A DNA stretch of 64,000 nucleotides from Pseudomonas sp. DC1.2 (GCF_034351645.1 NZ_CP133782.1:4407001-4471000), one strand, 5' to 3'; counted from the stretch's first letter, positions 50,859 to 62,108 are shown. Numbers and translations are program-made. The notes: generated by a model from the letters alone, not told the origin.

Positions 50859-53393
50859 TCAGCTCTCCAACACGGGTGAAATATCGACGGTCGCCGCGCG
50901 GTGTAACCGCAACGCCTCGCGCACTTGCTCGGCGCTTTCCAGGCCCATTACCTGCCGGGCGATCAGCTCACAGCCGTGCCGGTCAACCTCGCGAACCGCT
51001 GCCTTGATCGACGGAATCAGCGGCACACTTACCGACAGTTCGTCCACGCCCAGCCCTAACAGCAGCGGCGTCGCCAACGTCTCGGAAGCGAGCGCACCAC
51101 AGACACCCACCCATTTACCATGGGCGTGGGCGGCCTTCACCGTGCTGGCGATCAAGCGCAACACTGAGGGGTGAAAGCTGTCAACCTGGCTGGCCAGTTG
51201 CGGATGATCGCGATCCATGGCCAGGGTGTATTGAGTCAGGTCATTGGTGCCAATGGAGAAGAAGTCCACCTCGGGCGCGAATAGATCAGCCATCAGCGCA
51301 GCGGCGGGCACTTCGATCATGATCCCCAGCTTCGGCAACTCAGTCAGGCCCGACGCCAAGGCTTGTTCTTCCAACAATTGCCGGGCCAGCCGCAACTCCG
51401 ACAGCTGAGTGACCATCGGCAGCATGATGTGCAAACGGGCCAGGCCGGCGCTGCTCAGGATCGCCTTGAACTGGTCACGCAACAACTGCGGACGCTCCAG
51501 GCACAAGCGAATGCCGCGCATCCCGAGAAACGGATTGGTTTCGCTGGCCATCGGAACATAGACCAACGGTTTGTCGCCCCCCACATCCAGCGTCCGCACC
51601 ACCAGATTGCGCGCCGGCCCCAGCGCGCGGGCAATCGCCCTGTAGGTGTTAGCCTGTTCTTCATGGCTCGGCGCGTGATTGCGGTCCAGATAAAGAAACT
51701 CCGAACGCAATAATCCAACACCTTCGCCGCCCAGGGTCATAGCCCGTTCGGTTTCAGCGAGCGAGGCGACGTTGGCCGTGACTTCGATGTGATGCCCATC
51801 GCGCGTACAGGCAGCGAGGCCAGCCTCGGACAGTTGTTGTTGATGGCGCTTCTGTTGCCGCTGCCGGTTGAGTTGAAGCTGCTCGATAAACGCCAGATCC
51901 GGATCAAGATGCAGCTCGCCCTTGTCAGCATCGAGCAGCACTTGCCTACCGTTGGTCAGCGCCAGCACTTGAATGGGTAAACCGCAGATCGCCGGCAAGC
52001 CAGCGGCCCGCGCCAGAATCGCGACGTGGCTGGTCGCGCCGCCACCGACCGTGGCAAAACCCAGGACTTTGCGCGTATCGAGCCCGGCAGTCCGGGAGGG
52101 CGTCAGTTGTTCGGCAATCAAAATGGTCCCGTCAGGTAAATCCATCGCGCCATCCTGTACGCCGAGGATCAGCTTGAGCACACGTTGACCCACGTCGGCG
52201 AGGTCCGTGGCACGCTCGGCCAGCAACGGACTGCCAAGGCTCTTGAACAGCATGGCCGTGGCCTCGGTGGCCGCCCGCCAGGCGAATCCGGCGCTTTTGC
52301 CTTGGGTAATCAGTGCCTCGGCCTGATCCAACAGACTGGGGTCCTCAAGCAGTTGCTGATGGGCCTTGAAGATGTCGGTCTGCGCATCGCCAGTGGCGTT
52401 GTCACGCAGTCGCTGCAAAGCCTGGGCGGCCTCGGCCAACGCGCGCGACAAGTGCTCGCGCTCCTGCGGCGCCCCCGTTGCGAACTCTGCGACCTCAAGC
52501 ACCTGCTCGGTGATCTGCACGACACGCCCTAACGCGGAGCCCGCCGAAGCGCACACCCCACGCAGCAGGCCAGACGAAAAGGCTTCAATCGGCACGGCCT
52601 CGACCTCAGGCACTGCCGCCACCGTTTCGCCACAACCGGCAATCAGCAACTCGGCCAGCACCTGGATCGCCGCATGCGCATCCGCTCCCGCCGCACTGAC
52701 CCGCACGATATCGCCGTAAGCCGTTTGCAGCGCCATGATTGCCACCAGCGATTTGGCGTTCGCGCGGCCCTGCTGTTTATGCAGGAAAATGCTCGCCGAA
52801 AAACCTTTCGCAGCTTGAGCAAACACCGCCGCCGGACGGGCGTGCAAACCGCAGGGATTGGCCAGCGTCACGGGCCTGGAAAACAGCACTTGGCCCTCCT
52901 CCGGCGCCTTATCATCGGGCGCGCGCTCGGCACTCTTCAAGCTCAGCAGTGGCTGGCCACTCTCTACCACGCCCACCTCCGGCACCCGCCAGGTGAATGG
53001 CTCGCCACTGACCACCAGCATCAAGGTCAACAGGCTGCGGGCGTTGAGCGCTATGTAATCGGCATCGAACTCGATCAGCGCCTGCCCCGCCTCCACCCGC
53101 TGGCCTTCCTCCACCAATGGGGTAAATCCCTTGCCAGCCAGGTTCACGGTGTCGAGACCTATGTGCAGCAAGATCTGTACGCCGTTGTCGTCGGTGATGC
53201 TGACGGCATGCCCACTCGCTTGCAGATTGCTGATCACCCCGCCCAGCGGTGCGCACAAGGATTGCGAAGTCGGGTCAATACACAGACCGTCGCCGATCAC
53301 ACGGCTCGCAAACACCGGATCAGGCACCTGATCCAGCGACATCAGTACGCCGGATAGTGGCGCGAGCAGTTGCAATTGTTGGGGTGTGGCCAT
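50859..53393 (-). CDS. PTS EIIA-HPr-enzyme I fusion
   Basis: An 844-residue three-domain phosphotransferase. EIIA(Glc) domain (about 1-150) with H77 in ILLHIGLD; HPr domain (about 168-255) with H184 in NPCGLHARP; enzyme I (about 275-840) with H456 in GGATSHVAIL and the PEP-binding LRSEFLYLDR, GTNDLTQY and VCGALA motifs. One protein thus covers the whole phosphate relay from PEP to a sugar-specific EIIB. It lies in the tre operon, so TreP is the likely acceptor. ATG 53393 has AGGTGA 5 bases upstream; the frame is open 72 bases further without a good start. Confidence 0.92.
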   Translation of the reverse strand: MATPQQLQLLAPLSGVLMSLDQVPDPVFASRVIGDGLCIDPTSQSLCAPLGGVISNLQASGHAVSITDDNGVQILLHIGLDTVNLAGKGFTPLVEEGQRVEAGQALIEFDADYIALNARSLLTLMLVVSGEPFTWRVPEVGVVESGQPLLSLKSAERAPDDKAPEEGQVLFSRPVTLANPCGLHARPAAVFAQAAKGFSASIFLHKQQGRANAKSLVAIMALQTAYGDIVRVSAAGADAHAAIQVLAELLIAGCGETVAAVPEVEAVPIEAFSSGLLRGVCASAGSALGRVVQITEQVLEVAEFATGAPQEREHLSRALAEAAQALQRLRDNATGDAQTDIFKAHQQLLEDPSLLDQAEALITQGKSAGFAWRAATEATAMLFKSLGSPLLAERATDLADVGQRVLKLILGVQDGAMDLPDGTILIAEQLTPSRTAGLDTRKVLGFATVGGGATSHVAILARAAGLPAICGLPIQVLALTNGRQVLLDADKGELHLDPDLAFIEQLQLNRQRQQKRHQQQLSEAGLAACTRDGHHIEVTANVASLAETERAMTLGGEGVGLLRSEFLYLDRNHAPSHEEQANTYRAIARALGPARNLVVRTLDVGGDKPLVYVPMASETNPFLGMRGIRLCLERPQLLRDQFKAILSSAGLARLHIMLPMVTQLSELRLARQLLEEQALASGLTELPKLGIMIEVPAAALMADLFAPEVDFFSIGTNDLTQYTLAMDRDHPQLASQVDSFHPSVLRLIASTVKAAHAHGKWVGVCGALASETLATPLLLGLGVDELSVSVPLIPSIKAAVREVDRHGCELIARQVMGLESAEQVREALRLHRAATVDISPVLES

Positions 53394-53455
53394 GACGTCA
53401 CCTGCTGATTTGTTCTTGGAAGGGCCGATGAAGCGCGAGGCTCCGACAGCATCGC

Positions 53456-54682
<1,227 letters not shown>

Positions 54683-54785
54683 TCACCTCATTATTTTTAT
54701 TCTGTGAAGCAGTAAAAACAGCGCGCAAAATTCCCCCGCACGATGTCTGCGTGTTGTTTGAAACGGTACGGTTAACGGTTAAGCA

Positions 54786-56435
54786 TTAATGCTCGGTCAA
54801 GTGCAGAACGAACGACTCATAAGGCCTTAAAGATACCTGCTGATGTCGTGGTGGAGCGTCCGGGTAGTTGCTGATCACCAGCCGCTGTCCCATGGCTTGG
54901 CTGATAACGTCCTGCGCCAGTTCAACCTCGCAAGGCGTGCCGTAAAAGTTATTCAGCACCAGCAGTCGCTCGCCGTGGCCTTCACGCACATACGCCCAGA
55001 TTTGTGAGTGATCGGGCAACAACTGCCGGTACACGCCGTCGGACATCAGTGCTTCGTCGCGGCGCAGGGCAATCAGTCGACGGTAGTGATGCAGCACCGA
55101 ATTCGGATCGTCGAGCTGGGCAGCGACGTTGATGTGCGCGGCGTTGGCCGGCACGCCGATCCACGGTTTGGCAACGCTGAAACCTGCGTTCGGCTCGTCG
55201 CTCCAGTGCATCGGCGTGCGGCCGTTGTCCCGGGACTTCTGCATGATCGCCGCCATGTTGTCGGCGTCACTCTCACCGGCCTCACGCTTGAGGCGGTGGA
55301 TGTTCAGGGTCTCGACATCGCGGTACTGATCGATGTGGTTGAAACCTGGATTAGTCATTCCCAGTTCTTCGCCCTGATAAACAAATGGCGTGCCCTGGAG
55401 AAAATGCAGCGCGGTGCCCAGCATCTTCGCCGAGGTCACGCGGTATTCGCCGTCATCACCAAAGCGCGAAACCACCCGTGGCTGATCGTGGTTACACCAG
55501 AACAACGCGTTCCAGCCACCACCGGCCTGCATGCCGATCTGCCAATCGGAGAGAATGCGTTTGAGTTCGAGGAAATCAAAATCAGCGCGAGCCCACTTCT
55601 GCAAGTTGGGGTAATCCACCTTCAGGTGATGGAAATTGAATGTCATCGACAGTTCTTTCGATTCCGGCCGCGAGTAGCGAATGCAGTGATCGAGGCGGGT
55701 CGAGGACATTTCACCGACGTTGATCAGATCGTGGCCTTCGAACACTTCGCGATGCATTTGCTGCAAGTACTCGTGGACATGTGGACCGTCAGTGTAGAAG
55801 CGCCGACCGTCGCTGTTGTCCTCAGGGAAATCGGCCGGTTTGGAGATCAGGTTGATCACATCCAAACGGAAACCGCCCACGCCCTTGTCGCGCCAGAAAC
55901 GCATCATCTTGAAGACTTCGTCGCGGACCTTCGGGTTGTCCCAGTTCAGGTCAGCCTGGGTGTGATCAAAGAGGTGCAGGAAATACTGGCCGGTCTGGGC
56001 TTCATACTCCCAGGCCGAACCACCAAATTTTGACTGCCAGTTGTTCGGCTGGTCGCGCCAGATGTAAAAATCGCGGTACGGGTTATCAAGGCTACTGCGC
56101 GCCTGCTGGAACCAGGTGTGCTCAGTAGAGGTGTGATTAACCACGATATCGAGCATCAACTTGATCCCGCGCTTGCCGGCCTCGCAGATCAGCAACTCAC
56201 AATCAGCCATGGTTCCGTAACTGGGGTCGATGGCGTAGTAGTCGCTGATGTCATAACCATTGTCTCGCTGTGGCGAGCGCAGGAACGGCGTGATCCACAG
56301 GCAATCAACGCCTAGCCAATGCAAGTAGTCGAGCTTGGCCACGACGCCGAGCAAATCCCCGGTGGGGTTGCCGGCATGGCTGTGAAAGCTTTTCGGGTAG
56401 ATCTGATAGATCACCGAACGTTGCCAGTCTTGCAT
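54786..56435 (-). CDS. treC: Trehalose-6-phosphate hydrolase
   Basis: A 549-residue GH13 enzyme that splits trehalose 6-phosphate into glucose and glucose 6-phosphate. The catalytic residues are visible: D192 (GFRLDVIN), E242 (NVGEMSS) and D317 (WCNHDQPR). The N-terminus WQRSVIYQIYPKSFHSHAGNPTGDL is typical of TreC. It is cytoplasmic, acting on what TreP delivers. Pseudomonas annotations sometimes call it treA. Confidence 0.93.
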   Translation of the reverse strand: MQDWQRSVIYQIYPKSFHSHAGNPTGDLLGVVAKLDYLHWLGVDCLWITPFLRSPQRDNGYDISDYYAIDPSYGTMADCELLICEAGKRGIKLMLDIVVNHTSTEHTWFQQARSSLDNPYRDFYIWRDQPNNWQSKFGGSAWEYEAQTGQYFLHLFDHTQADLNWDNPKVRDEVFKMMRFWRDKGVGGFRLDVINLISKPADFPEDNSDGRRFYTDGPHVHEYLQQMHREVFEGHDLINVGEMSSTRLDHCIRYSRPESKELSMTFNFHHLKVDYPNLQKWARADFDFLELKRILSDWQIGMQAGGGWNALFWCNHDQPRVVSRFGDDGEYRVTSAKMLGTALHFLQGTPFVYQGEELGMTNPGFNHIDQYRDVETLNIHRLKREAGESDADNMAAIMQKSRDNGRTPMHWSDEPNAGFSVAKPWIGVPANAAHINVAAQLDDPNSVLHHYRRLIALRRDEALMSDGVYRQLLPDHSQIWAYVREGHGERLLVLNNFYGTPCEVELAQDVISQAMGQRLVISNYPDAPPRHQQVSLRPYESFVLHLTEH

Positions 56436-56475
56436 GACTGAGTTCCTTCAATTGATTTTGTACTGGGCTTGAGAG

Positions 56476-56503
56476 CCCCTTCGGGAGCAGGCTCACTCCC
56501 ACA
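56476..56503. repeat. Degenerate REP
   Basis: CCCCTTCGGGAGCAGGCTCACTCCCACA-type stretch between treC and treP, with GGGAG paired to CTCCC. Of the common Pseudomonas 'cttcgggagc-gctc-ctcccaca' form, slightly decayed. Confidence 0.45.
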
Positions 56504-56553
56504 CTGGGAGGCCAATCATCTGCGGGAGCGGTCTGGCCCACGCTCGTGGTCGA

Positions 56554-57996
56554 TCAGGCGACGCGATACCCAGGCCGGACAATTTTCTTGCTCAACCCAC
56601 AGGTCAAGACAAACGGTACGACCATGGCGATGACCATCCCGATCACAAACAGGGGGATGAACTGCGGAATGATCGAGATAAAACCGGGCAAACCACCGAC
56701 GCCAATCGCCGAGGCCTGAACCTTGTTCAGCGACAGGAACATACCGCCCAGCGCCGAGCCGGTCAGGGCCGCATAGAACGGGAATTTGTAACGCAGGTTG
56801 ACCCCAAACATCGCCGGCTCAGTGATGCCGAAGTAAGCGGAAATCGCCGAGGTAGAGGCCATACTTTTGTCGCGTATGTTGCGGGTCATGTAAAAAACCC
56901 CCAGCGCCGCGCTGCCTTGGGCGAGGTTGGACATGACGATCATCGGCCAAATGAACGTGCCGCCCTGGATCGAGATCAGTTGCAAGTCGACAGCAAGAAA
57001 CATGTGGTGCATGCCGGTGATGACCAGAGGGGCATAGAGCAGACCGAAAATCGCTCCGCCTACCATCGGCGCCATATCAAACAGCGTGACCACACCTTCG
57101 GTGATCAGAATTCCCAAATGCCGGGTCACCGGTCCGATCACGGCCAGCGCCAGTACGCCGGTGACGACGATGGTCGTGATCGGAACCACCAACAGTTGAA
57201 TGGCGTTCGGCACACGCGCACGCAGCCATTTTTCGATGACGCTCATGACGTAGGCTGCCAGCAGGATAGGCAGGATCTGCCCCTGATAACCGACCTTCTC
57301 GATCTTGAACCAGCCGAAGATATCGAAATACGGCAGGCTCTGGCCATCGAGACCTGCGACGGCCTTGCCGTAGTTCCAGGCATTGAGCAAGTCCGGATGC
57401 ACCAGCATCAAGCCGAGCACGATGCCAAGAATTTCACTGCCGCCAAAGCGCTTGGCCGCCGACCAGCCCACCAACGCCGGCAGGAACACAAACGAGGTAT
57501 TGGCCATCAGGTTGATCAGGCTCCAGACGCCATCGAGCGTCGGATAGGCCTCGAGTAGCGTCCTGCCGTCGACGAACATGTCCCTGGCGCCCATGAGGTT
57601 GTTGATGCCCATCAGCAGGCCGGCAATGATCAGTGCCGGAAGGATTGGCATGAATACATCGGAAAATACCCGGACCAGGCGCTGCATGGCATTGATCTTG
57701 TCCGCACTTTTTTGTTTAACGTCGGCGATGGTCGATGCCGCCAGACCGGTTTGTCGGCGCAGTTCGGCATACACCTTCTCCACGTCGCCGGGGCCGATGA
57801 CAACCTGAAACAGGCCGCCGGTGAAAAACGAACCTTTGACCAGATCGATCTGGTTCAGCGTGGTGCTATTGACCAGGCTCGAGTCCTTGAGTGCCAGGCG
57901 CAGGCGGGTCACGCAATGCGCGGCCTGCTCAAGGTTGTCAATGCCACCGAGGCTGTGCAACAGCTCGCTGGTAATAGTGGGGTAATCGTGGCTCAT
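56554..57996 (-). CDS. treP: Trehalose PTS permease EIIBC
   Basis: A 480-residue inner-membrane permease that imports and phosphorylates trehalose. The EIIB domain (about 1-85) carries active C28 in HCVTRLRLAL. The EIIC domain (about 100-475) has about ten membrane segments, with the TreP-type ITGMHHMFLAVDLQLI and GITEPAMFGVNLRYK. There is no EIIA domain; that part comes from the fusion protein downstream. It heads the operon, with the paired operator about 55-95 bases upstream. Confidence 0.93.
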   Translation of the reverse strand: MSHDYPTITSELLHSLGGIDNLEQAAHCVTRLRLALKDSSLVNSTTLNQIDLVKGSFFTGGLFQVVIGPGDVEKVYAELRRQTGLAASTIADVKQKSADKINAMQRLVRVFSDVFMPILPALIIAGLLMGINNLMGARDMFVDGRTLLEAYPTLDGVWSLINLMANTSFVFLPALVGWSAAKRFGGSEILGIVLGLMLVHPDLLNAWNYGKAVAGLDGQSLPYFDIFGWFKIEKVGYQGQILPILLAAYVMSVIEKWLRARVPNAIQLLVVPITTIVVTGVLALAVIGPVTRHLGILITEGVVTLFDMAPMVGGAIFGLLYAPLVITGMHHMFLAVDLQLISIQGGTFIWPMIVMSNLAQGSAALGVFYMTRNIRDKSMASTSAISAYFGITEPAMFGVNLRYKFPFYAALTGSALGGMFLSLNKVQASAIGVGGLPGFISIIPQFIPLFVIGMVIAMVVPFVLTCGLSKKIVRPGYRVA

Positions 57997-58050
57997 GCTT
58001 TTTCTTCCGCTGTAGTTTTTGTTATTGGCAGCACGTCGAAACGAAAAATA

Positions 58051-58090
58051 CTCGTCTGTACGAGTTAAAGCAACAACTCGTACAGACCAG
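58051..58090 (-). promoter_or_regulatory. Paired operator, probable TreR site
   Basis: CTCGTCTGTACGAGTT (58051-58066) and AACTCGTACAGACCAG (58075-58090) are inverted copies matching at 15 of 16 bases, 8 bases apart. The core is CTGTACGAGTT, and the first arm is itself palindromic (CTCGT-CTGT-ACGAG). It lies 55-94 bases upstream of treP and is the only such structure in the treP-treR gap. Confidence 0.75.
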
Positions 58091-58231
58091 TTTGAATTTG
58101 TTTATTTTTAATCATGCAATCAGCGATATTTCCTACATACAAAGCTAAAGAAATCCAAAGCTGCATGGACAAACTCCTACCCTGCCCTTAAGGTTCGATG
58201 CTTTGAAACAGCGCGGTACAGAGCAATCCAC

Positions 58232-58936
58232 ATGAGTAAATACAACCAGATCTACAGCGATCTGCTTGCCAGCATCACCACTGAACGTCTGGAGCGCGGC
58301 GCGCGATTGCCCTCCGAAACCGAATTGATGGATAGCTATCACGCCAGTCGCGGCACTGTGCGCAAAGCCATCGAACAATTGCAGGAGCGCGGCTTCGCCC
58401 AGAAAGTCCACGGCAAAGGCACCTTCGTGTTGTCGACCAACCAGATAGAGTTCCAGCTCGGCGGAATCGTCAGCTTCCAGGAAACCTACCCGCGACTGGG
58501 CAATGACGTCTGCACCGAGGTGGTCGAATTCGACCAGATTCCCCTCGAAGGCTCCCTGCTGGAACACATCAAGGCCGAAGAGGGCTGCCTGATTACGCGC
58601 ATCAAGCGCGTAAGGCTGATCAACGGCAAACGGGTGATCCTGGACATCAACCATTTCGTCAACGCCGTGATCCCCGGCCTGTCTCGAGACATCGCCGAGC
58701 AGTCGATCTACGCCTTCATCGAACAGACCCTGCAACTGCAAATCGCCTACGCCCAGCGCACCATCGAGGCGGTACCGCGCAGCAAGGACGACCAGCAACA
58801 CCTGGACCTGGATGGGCAGAGCCATGTAATCGTGGTCAGCAACCAGACGTTCTTACAGGACGGGCGCCAGTTCGAGTACACCGAATCGCGGCACACGCTG
58901 GACAAGTTTTACTTTTCGGATGTCGCTCGGCGCTGA
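58232..58936 (+). CDS. treR: Trehalose operon regulator TreR (GntR/UTRA)
   Basis: A 234-residue GntR-family repressor. The winged helix (about 5-70) has RLERGARLPSETELMDSYHASRGTVRKAIEQLQERGFAQKVHGKGTFV; a UTRA effector domain follows (about 85-225). TreR proteins release DNA on binding trehalose or its phosphate. It is divergent from treP across a 235-base gap containing the paired operator, the expected arrangement for repression of the tre operon. Confidence 0.92.
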   Translation: MSKYNQIYSDLLASITTERLERGARLPSETELMDSYHASRGTVRKAIEQLQERGFAQKVHGKGTFVLSTNQIEFQLGGIVSFQETYPRLGNDVCTEVVEFDQIPLEGSLLEHIKAEEGCLITRIKRVRLINGKRVILDINHFVNAVIPGLSRDIAEQSIYAFIEQTLQLQIAYAQRTIEAVPRSKDDQQHLDLDGQSHVIVVSNQTFLQDGRQFEYTESRHTLDKFYFSDVARR

Positions 58937-59088
58937 ATTCCGATTGACCTGCAACGCTGCGCGGCAACTCGCCGTTTCCTACTTGTTGCCTCTGCAACCG
59001 GACACCAGCAACGTCCCATCGTCCTACAGATCAAACCCTCTCCGCCTGAGATAGTGGACAGACATCAACGTCTCTCAAGGGCTCCATC

Positions 59089-62000
59089 ATGGACGATACT
59101 CACTACACAACCCTGCCCAATGCCGCCGATGCGTTGGCCCTCCAGGCACAGATTCCGGACCTTGTTGCCGATTGTCCCGACATGTACGCCATGGCGTACC
59201 AGATCGCCAAAGACATCCTCGTTAGCCATCACATCACCGACATTGAGCCTGACAAAGTCTACTGGCACCGTTTTCACGCGGCTCAAAGCAGCGCCAGAAC
59301 CTTTACCGGCTGGCAGCACGTCGTTGAAAAGCCCAAGGAGTCGATGACGTTCCCGCAACTGGTAATGCAACGCTTCGACGTCCACGATCAAGACAACGCC
59401 GACCTCCTGGACCTCTACGGCGGCTTCTATCGCGTCGGTGCGGACGCCGAAAACTACGACGAAACCAACGAAGTTCGCCTGCATTCCAACGAGGTGCTCA
59501 AAGCATTCTGGGCGATCAATTTCAGTGATCGTTATAAAACCGCCATCGCGACGTTTTGGGAAAAACACGACGCCAGCTTTCGCGCGCTGGCCAAATGCAC
59601 CTTCATCGCCAAAGCCATCGAAGACTATGAAAACGGGCACCTGTGCCGTGAACACTTCACCACAGTCCTGCGGGCCGTCGCCGGCAATGTGAGCAGGCCA
59701 CTCACTCGGCAAATGTTGATGGACCCATCATTCGCCGCCCAAGGATTGTCTGTGCATCAATTTCGCGTCGGCGACTTCGTGGCCACGGACATTCTTGGCA
59801 TCACTGACGGCAGCGGCCTGAACATCCTTTACCTCCCGGGTGAATCCAGAGGGTTTCACAGCTTTACAACGGCCGCGCAGTTGCATGAATGGCTGGGCAA
59901 CGAAGTCGACGATGCTAATGGCCGTGAACGCCTGCTGATGCACTTCCAACAAGAGGACCGCGATATTCTCCAGGACCGGCCCACAACGACGCTGTCCAAG
60001 CTCTCGTGGCTCACCGGCGTTGGCGCATTGATCCATGTGTTCGATCAACCGCACATCGACAATATTGGCCTCAACCATGAGTTTGACGTTCTAACCGCTA
60101 CGGCTCCCGGCGCACATCAGCATCAGGGCAAGCAGATTCTGGGCGACGCCTTCAGCTACCTGAAGGACGCCACCCACGCCCGCATGATCAGCGATGCGAA
60201 CTTTGTGCTGCACTCCAACGGCGAAATACGCAAAAAACTGTGGATCGGCTACCTCAACGCATTCAGCCATACCTTCGGCCCCTTGGCCGCGCTGGCTTGG
60301 CCGGCGGCATTAATGGTGGTGGGCGCCGGCATGGCCAATGTCGGGCTTCACATCGACCGGGCCATCAATGGCACCACGCCGGCTGAACGCAAGGCGGCCA
60401 TCACGGGCGCGATCCTCAGCAGCGTGGATGTGCTGTTCAATTTGCCGTTTCTTAGAGGCGCCAGCGAATTGGCCGAAGCGTTGGACGTTGAAGAATCGCT
60501 CTCGCTCGAAGAAGATCCGAGAACAGAGATTGAAAAGGGCACTGCACCACGGACGCCCACCGACCTCATACCGACGAACCCAAGCGAAGCCGAGGTACTG
60601 GCACCGTTTGAAACCAATGAGATTGTCGACGGTGTTTCCCCGGTCAGCGACGAAGGCCGGTTTCGCGGTATTTATCAGCCTGAAACCGGGGGTAACTACA
60701 TTGCCATTGATGACCGCTTTTACCTCGTGCGTTACCTCAATGAACTGAAGACCTGGGCGATTATCGACCCGATCAACCCCCACTCCTTTTACCGCAACCT
60801 GCCGGTACGAATGGATGAACTTGGCCAATGGGTGCCCATTACCCGCGCAGGACTTTACGGCGGCGGCAAACTCTCCAGTCTTTTTACGCGCGGCCCAGCG
60901 GAGGTGGCATTGCCTGATTTCGACGCACCGGCAACGGCCTACGATGTCCCGCCAGCACTCAAGTCGGCACTCAAGCCCGCGGCCGAGGGCAACCTCAGCA
61001 AATGGGACCTGAAGGACGGTTTCGTAAATATAAACAACCCGAACAACGAGTTTGAGGCTTTCAAAAAACTGCGGAGAACCCTGTACAACGACGCCGAAAT
61101 TTTTTATTCAAACCTGCAAATACCGACCAGACCGTCGATTCCAACCTTCATCCCCTCCGCCAAAACCAAGGACATCATCAAGACCCTGCTTAACCGCTCA
61201 TCCGCCCTGGTGGTCGGTGAGAGCCATTCCAGCGTAGGCAGCAAGCAGTTTTTGATCGAGCACATGCAGGTGCTGAGTAAACAAAAAGTCAAAACCCTGT
61301 ACATGGAACATCTGCTGACCGATTTCCATCAAGTTGATCTGGACGTGTTTAACAGGACCGCAGAGATGCCCGAGGGGCTGGAGCGCTACCTCCAAAACCT
61401 CGACGCGGGCTTTCACACCGACCCCAGTGGCCAATTCACTTTTGAACAAGTCATCAGGACCGCGCAAAAAAACAACATCCGCGTTCAGGCTATCGATTGC
61501 ATGGCCAGCTACCGCAGCAGCGGAATCGAGGGTGCCGACGAAACGTTTCGACAGAAGATGATGAACTACTTCGCCAAAACGGTGATCGGTGCCGATCAAG
61601 CCGCGCGCGGCGCACACAAATGGGTGGCGTTGGTGGGTAATAGCCACGCCAACACCTTTGAAGGCGCGGCGGGTCTGAGCGAGCTGGAAGGTGGGATCGG
61701 GCTACGCATTGACAGCGTGGGCCTGGATGAACCCGCCAGCATCAAGGCCGATCCGGGTGTGGCCTATGAAGCGCGGCCAGGACAATCAGCAGGCTTCGTA
61801 AAAAATGACTTGTTGCTACAAATCAAAACACCGAAAAGCGTGATCCAGGCACAAGCGCTGGAGGATGGCCTGCCCAGTGCGGGCATGTTCACCCTCACTG
61901 ACGGTATCGATCACACGGTGATCGTTCACCGCAGCAGTAACGGCTTACTGGTTCGCACCCCGATCCTGCGCGATGGCCATCGTTTTTACATCGAACGACC

Positions 62001-62103
62001 TTCCTGGCCTTCCATCAGCGCTCGACGTTATGAAACCCCCGCCGACTTGAGCACCGCGCTCAGGCGCACAGGCATGACCCTCGTCCGCTTGCCACACGCA
62101 TAA
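59089..62103 (+). CDS. Large putative toxin with Tiki/ChaN-superfamily domain
   Basis: A 1004-residue protein without signal peptide. The N-terminal half is of the dermonecrotic-toxin-like (DUF6543) kind, with a hydrophobic helical stretch (about 394-430: FGPLAALAWPAALMVVGAGMAN) that could insert in or bind membranes. The region about 690-880 looks like the Tiki/EreA/ChaN superfamily: GESH (710-713), E740 in LYMEHL and H853 in VGNSHANT. The same superfamily occurs in the C-terminal parts of Pasteurella multocida toxin and RtxA. The overall plan matches proteins named 'membrane-targeted effector domain-containing toxin'. AAGGG lies about 7 bases before the ATG. No immunity gene, VgrG, PAAR or secretion gene is adjacent, so delivery is unknown. 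Confidence 0.7.
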   Translation: MDDTHYTTLPNAADALALQAQIPDLVADCPDMYAMAYQIAKDILVSHHITDIEPDKVYWHRFHAAQSSARTFTGWQHVVEKPKESMTFPQLVMQRFDVHDQDNADLLDLYGGFYRVGADAENYDETNEVRLHSNEVLKAFWAINFSDRYKTAIATFWEKHDASFRALAKCTFIAKAIEDYENGHLCREHFTTVLRAVAGNVSRPLTRQMLMDPSFAAQGLSVHQFRVGDFVATDILGITDGSGLNILYLPGESRGFHSFTTAAQLHEWLGNEVDDANGRERLLMHFQQEDRDILQDRPTTTLSKLSWLTGVGALIHVFDQPHIDNIGLNHEFDVLTATAPGAHQHQGKQILGDAFSYLKDATHARMISDANFVLHSNGEIRKKLWIGYLNAFSHTFGPLAALAWPAALMVVGAGMANVGLHIDRAINGTTPAERKAAITGAILSSVDVLFNLPFLRGASELAEALDVEESLSLEEDPRTEIEKGTAPRTPTDLIPTNPSEAEVLAPFETNEIVDGVSPVSDEGRFRGIYQPETGGNYIAIDDRFYLVRYLNELKTWAIIDPINPHSFYRNLPVRMDELGQWVPITRAGLYGGGKLSSLFTRGPAEVALPDFDAPATAYDVPPALKSALKPAAEGNLSKWDLKDGFVNINNPNNEFEAFKKLRRTLYNDAEIFYSNLQIPTRPSIPTFIPSAKTKDIIKTLLNRSSALVVGESHSSVGSKQFLIEHMQVLSKQKVKTLYMEHLLTDFHQVDLDVFNRTAEMPEGLERYLQNLDAGFHTDPSGQFTFEQVIRTAQKNNIRVQAIDCMASYRSSGIEGADETFRQKMMNYFAKTVIGADQAARGAHKWVALVGNSHANTFEGAAGLSELEGGIGLRIDSVGLDEPASIKADPGVAYEARPGQSAGFVKNDLLLQIKTPKSVIQAQALEDGLPSAGMFTLTDGIDHTVIVHRSSNGLLVRTPILRDGHRFYIERPSWPSISARRYETPADLSTALRRTGMTLVRLPHA

Positions 62104-62108
62104 AACGC

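Noticed and set aside
59089..62103. The toxin as a type VI secretion effector locus
   Set aside because: No VgrG, PAAR, Rhs, Hcp or adaptor gene lies beside it, so the delivery route cannot be claimed from this window.
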